Program-made: the position numbers and the translations under genes
Notes under the pieces: generated by a model
Seen by the model: only the letters and a program-made list of their open reading frames with translations
Databases searched by the model: none
What the model was told of the DNA's origin: nothing
Part shown: positions 4,520-6,510 of the stretch, piece by piece
How the letters are laid out: each line of letters opens with the position of its first letter
Numbering within the stretch: position 1 is the first letter of the stretch
Assembly: GCA_039815505.1 (NCBI GenBank)
Contig: JBCBZE010000198.1
Span: forward strand, 1-6,510
DNA from: CANLWN01 sp039815505
GTDB lineage: Bacteria > Bacteroidota > Bacteroidia > Flavobacteriales > Flavobacteriaceae
DNA: 6,510 bases
Direction: 5' to 3'

Positions 4520-6510
4520 TTATTCGGTTCGCAAACTCTTTAAAGGTTGTATCAACGCGGCCCCAATAGATTGATAACTTATCGTAAGAAAGGCAATGAT
4601 CATGGCCATACTCCCTGCGGTTACAAACACCTCCCAACCTATGTTCGTTTGATAGGCAAAATCCTCTAGCCAACGGTCCATGATATACCAACCTATAGGT
4701 AAGGCAATAAGGATGGCAATGGCCACCAGTTTCAAAAAGTTGATGCTTAGCAATTTGTAAATATTCTTAAAGGAGGCCCCTAGGACCATGCGGATACTTA
4801 TTTCCTTCTTCCGTTGTTCCGCCATAAATGCGGAAAGTGCAAATAAGCCTAGACAGGCAATTAGAACAGCCAAAATGGCAAAGCTGATAAAAATGATTTT
4901 AATACGGTTTACGTTCGCATACATTTGGGCAAAGGAATCGTCCATAAAAGCATATCGCAAAGCCATGTTGGGCATAAATTCTCCCCATTTCCCCTTTATG
5001 GCTTCCAGAAGAGCGGATACGTTGGCCGTATCCACCTTTACCGAAATTATAGAAGGGCTGATACCAAGGAAAAAAGCAAGTGGTTCTACCTCTTGTTTCA
5101 TACTATTGAATTTAAAATCCTCCACTACCCCTATGATTTCATATAAAGTGCCATATCTAGAAATCCTTTTACCCAATGGCTCCTCTAGATGAAGTTTTTC
5201 TGCCATGGTTTGGTTTATGATAACGGCCCGTCCGTCTGCCGTACGGTCTTCAGAAAAATTCCTGCCTTCTACCAAAGTCATTTCCAAGGTTTCCAAATAA
5301 TCCACATCAATTGTCCAGGCCTGGGCGGCCACGTTCTCGTCAATATTGTCCCTGCCCTCGTTTACAAATACATTACCATCTCTTTTAGCGCTTTCAATGG
5401 GTAAATAATCGCTAATGGTAACATGGCTTACTCCTTCCAGGTTTTTTAGTTCGTCCTTGAAGGTGCCTACCCTATCGTTTAACATATTGGTCCCGTACAG
5501 CTGAAGTACTTGGTCTTTTTCAAAACCAATTTTGGAATTTAAAATGAAGTTCAACTGTTGGTTTACGATAAGCGTGCCGATAATCAGCACAATTGAAATC
5601 GTAAATTGAAATACAACAAGACCGCTTCGCAACCAACTAGAGCTCGCACCTGAGTTGAGTTTGCCTTTTAAGACAGCCGCTGGGCGGAATCTGGATAGAT
5701 AAAAAGAAGGATATAGACCGGCAAGTACACCAACAGCAAGTGCACCCATACAAATTACGGTTATGAAATAGGGGTTTGACCATGGTATCTGTAGCGCTTT
5801 TCCAGACATTTCCCTAAAAATGGGCATCATGGCAAAAGAAAGGACAACCCCAATAATAAATGAAATGACGGTAATTAAAACAGACTCGGTCAAAAATTGG
5901 CCTATGAGGTAGCTACGAGAGGAACCAACTACTTTTCTAACACCCACTTCCTTTGCCCTATTGGCAGATTTGGCCGTGGATAGATTTACAAAATTAATGC
6001 TGGCAATAACCAGGATGAATAGGGCTACAATACCAAAAATCCAGATAATCTTAATGTCGTTTCTGGAGCTGGATTCATAACCTATGTTCGCCGAATACAA
6101 ATTAATATCCGTAAGGGATTGCAGCTTAATAACATACTGTTCTTCATAGTTCTCGGGAACTGCGAAACCCGCAGCCTCGTATGATGGTAGTAAATACGTG
6201 CGTATTAACGTATTGGACATTTTTTCCTCGAAAACCGCTACATCCGTATCCGGGCGTAATACCAAATAGGTGAAATAGTTATTTTGCCACCATCGGGTCT
6301 GCTCACCCTCGCCAAATTCAACACCTGTCAAAGTGATCAAGAAATCATAGTTGAGGTGCGAATTGCTCTGAAAGTTTTCCATAACACCGTTGATCTTAAA
6401 GGGAAGATCATTGTTCCCGTTTAGATACAATACGTTGCCAACGGGATTATTTTTCCCAAAGTATTTTTCAGAAATGGCTCTTGAGATTACAATCGTATTA
6501 GGTTCCGCCA
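4520..6510 (-). CDS. FtsX/MacB-like ABC transporter permease (permease B), N-terminus outside window
   Basis: The frame stays open to base 6510, giving at least 662 residues. The TTG at 6430 is internal: the 26 codons before it (AEPNTIVISRAISEKYFG...) belong to the first MacB_PCD periplasmic domain, matching IVLSQSFAKRLFG in permease A. By comparison with permease A, roughly 140 residues including TM1 are missing. Counting from the TTG codon, TM2 is at about 128-150, TM3 181-203, TM4 220-246, TM5 269-290, the second periplasmic domain 291-510, TM6 511-533, TM7 567-585 and TM8 598-619. Coupling helices read RAKEVGVRKVVGSS (158-171) and QRKKEISIRMVLGAS (539-553). The C-terminus PLKSLRTE mirrors PVESLRDE in permease A, as does WYIMDRWLEDFAYQT against WYIMNQWLTGFAYKT. 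The gene ends in tandem stops TAATAA, 11 bases before permease A. It probably forms the other half of the transporter; its substrate is unknown. Confidence 0.92.
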   Translation of the reverse strand, partial: AEPNTIVISRAISEKYFGKNNPVGNVLYLNGNNDLPFKINGVMENFQSNSHLNYDFLITLTGVEFGEGEQTRWWQNNYFTYLVLRPDTDVAVFEEKMSNTLIRTYLLPSYEAAGFAVPENYEEQYVIKLQSLTDINLYSANIGYESSSRNDIKIIWIFGIVALFILVIASINFVNLSTAKSANRAKEVGVRKVVGSSRSYLIGQFLTESVLITVISFIIGVVLSFAMMPIFREMSGKALQIPWSNPYFITVICMGALAVGVLAGLYPSFYLSRFRPAAVLKGKLNSGASSSWLRSGLVVFQFTISIVLIIGTLIVNQQLNFILNSKIGFEKDQVLQLYGTNMLNDRVGTFKDELKNLEGVSHVTISDYLPIESAKRDGNVFVNEGRDNIDENVAAQAWTIDVDYLETLEMTLVEGRNFSEDRTADGRAVIINQTMAEKLHLEEPLGKRISRYGTLYEIIGVVEDFKFNSMKQEVEPLAFFLGISPSIISVKVDTANVSALLEAIKGKWGEFMPNMALRYAFMDDSFAQMYANVNRIKIIFISFAILAVLIACLGLFALSAFMAEQRKKEISIRMVLGASFKNIYKLLSINFLKLVAIAILIALPIGWYIMDRWLEDFAYQTNIGWEVFVTAGSMAMIIAFLTISYQSIGAALIQPLKSLRTE

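Noticed and set aside
4509..4691. N-terminal 61-residue extension of permease A
   Set aside because: It overlaps permease B out of frame, is unlike the family, and the internal ATG at 4508 has the expected N-terminus and spacing.
4788..5404. Plus-strand open frames opposite permease B
   Set aside because: They are antisense shadows of a conserved coding region, with low-complexity or membrane-like translations that mirror it.
6428..6430. TTG as the start codon of permease B
   Set aside because: The frame stays open to base 6510 and the residues before the TTG belong to the same conserved periplasmic domain.

Overview
The window looks like chromosomal DNA from a marine-type member of the Flavobacteriaceae (phylum Bacteroidota). 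The evidence is A-rich leaders with no GGAGG-type ribosome binding site before every gene, moderate AT richness, long (about 800 residue) FtsX/MacB-type permeases arranged as tandem paralogues beside a LolD/MacB-like ATPase, and an intergenic palindromic element with GTCARTTCGAG and TATCGAGAA blocks that I associate, from memory, with flavobacterial repeats. The genus cannot be fixed from sequence alone.

Layout. Bases 1-354 (+) are the C-terminal end of an FAD-dependent amine/amino-acid oxidoreductase of the DAO family. Bases 355-687 are a gene-free stretch. Most of it is a structured 155-bp element (368-522) built from two inverted copies of a REP-like unit. It is followed by a small hairpin (546-580) and an open frame without a start codon. 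Bases 688-1305 (+) encode a small lipoprotein of unknown function. A 70-bp convergent gap follows. The rest of the window (1376-6510, minus strand) is one operon, read right to left: FtsX-like permease B (4520 to beyond the right edge), FtsX-like permease A (2082-4508) and an ABC ATPase (1376-2044).

How the genes work together. The three minus-strand genes make up much of a type VII (MacB/LolCDE-like) ABC system. Its permeases couple cytoplasmic ATP hydrolysis to movement of large periplasmic domains, so it probably pushes substrates outward from the inner membrane or periplasm rather than importing them. The two permeases are clear paralogues and could form a heterodimer over an ATPase homodimer. 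No HlyD/MacA-type adaptor, TolC-type channel or regulator is visible; these may lie beyond the right edge. The substrate is unknown. The oxidoreductase and the lipoprotein face the opposite way and show no evident link to the transporter.

Two gene boundaries differ from a naive longest-ORF reading. Permease A starts at 4508, not 4691, because the longer version reads out of frame through the end of permease B. Permease B does not start at the TTG at 6430 but stays open to the edge of the window. I see no wholly new system. The most unusual structure is the composite palindromic element at 368-522.
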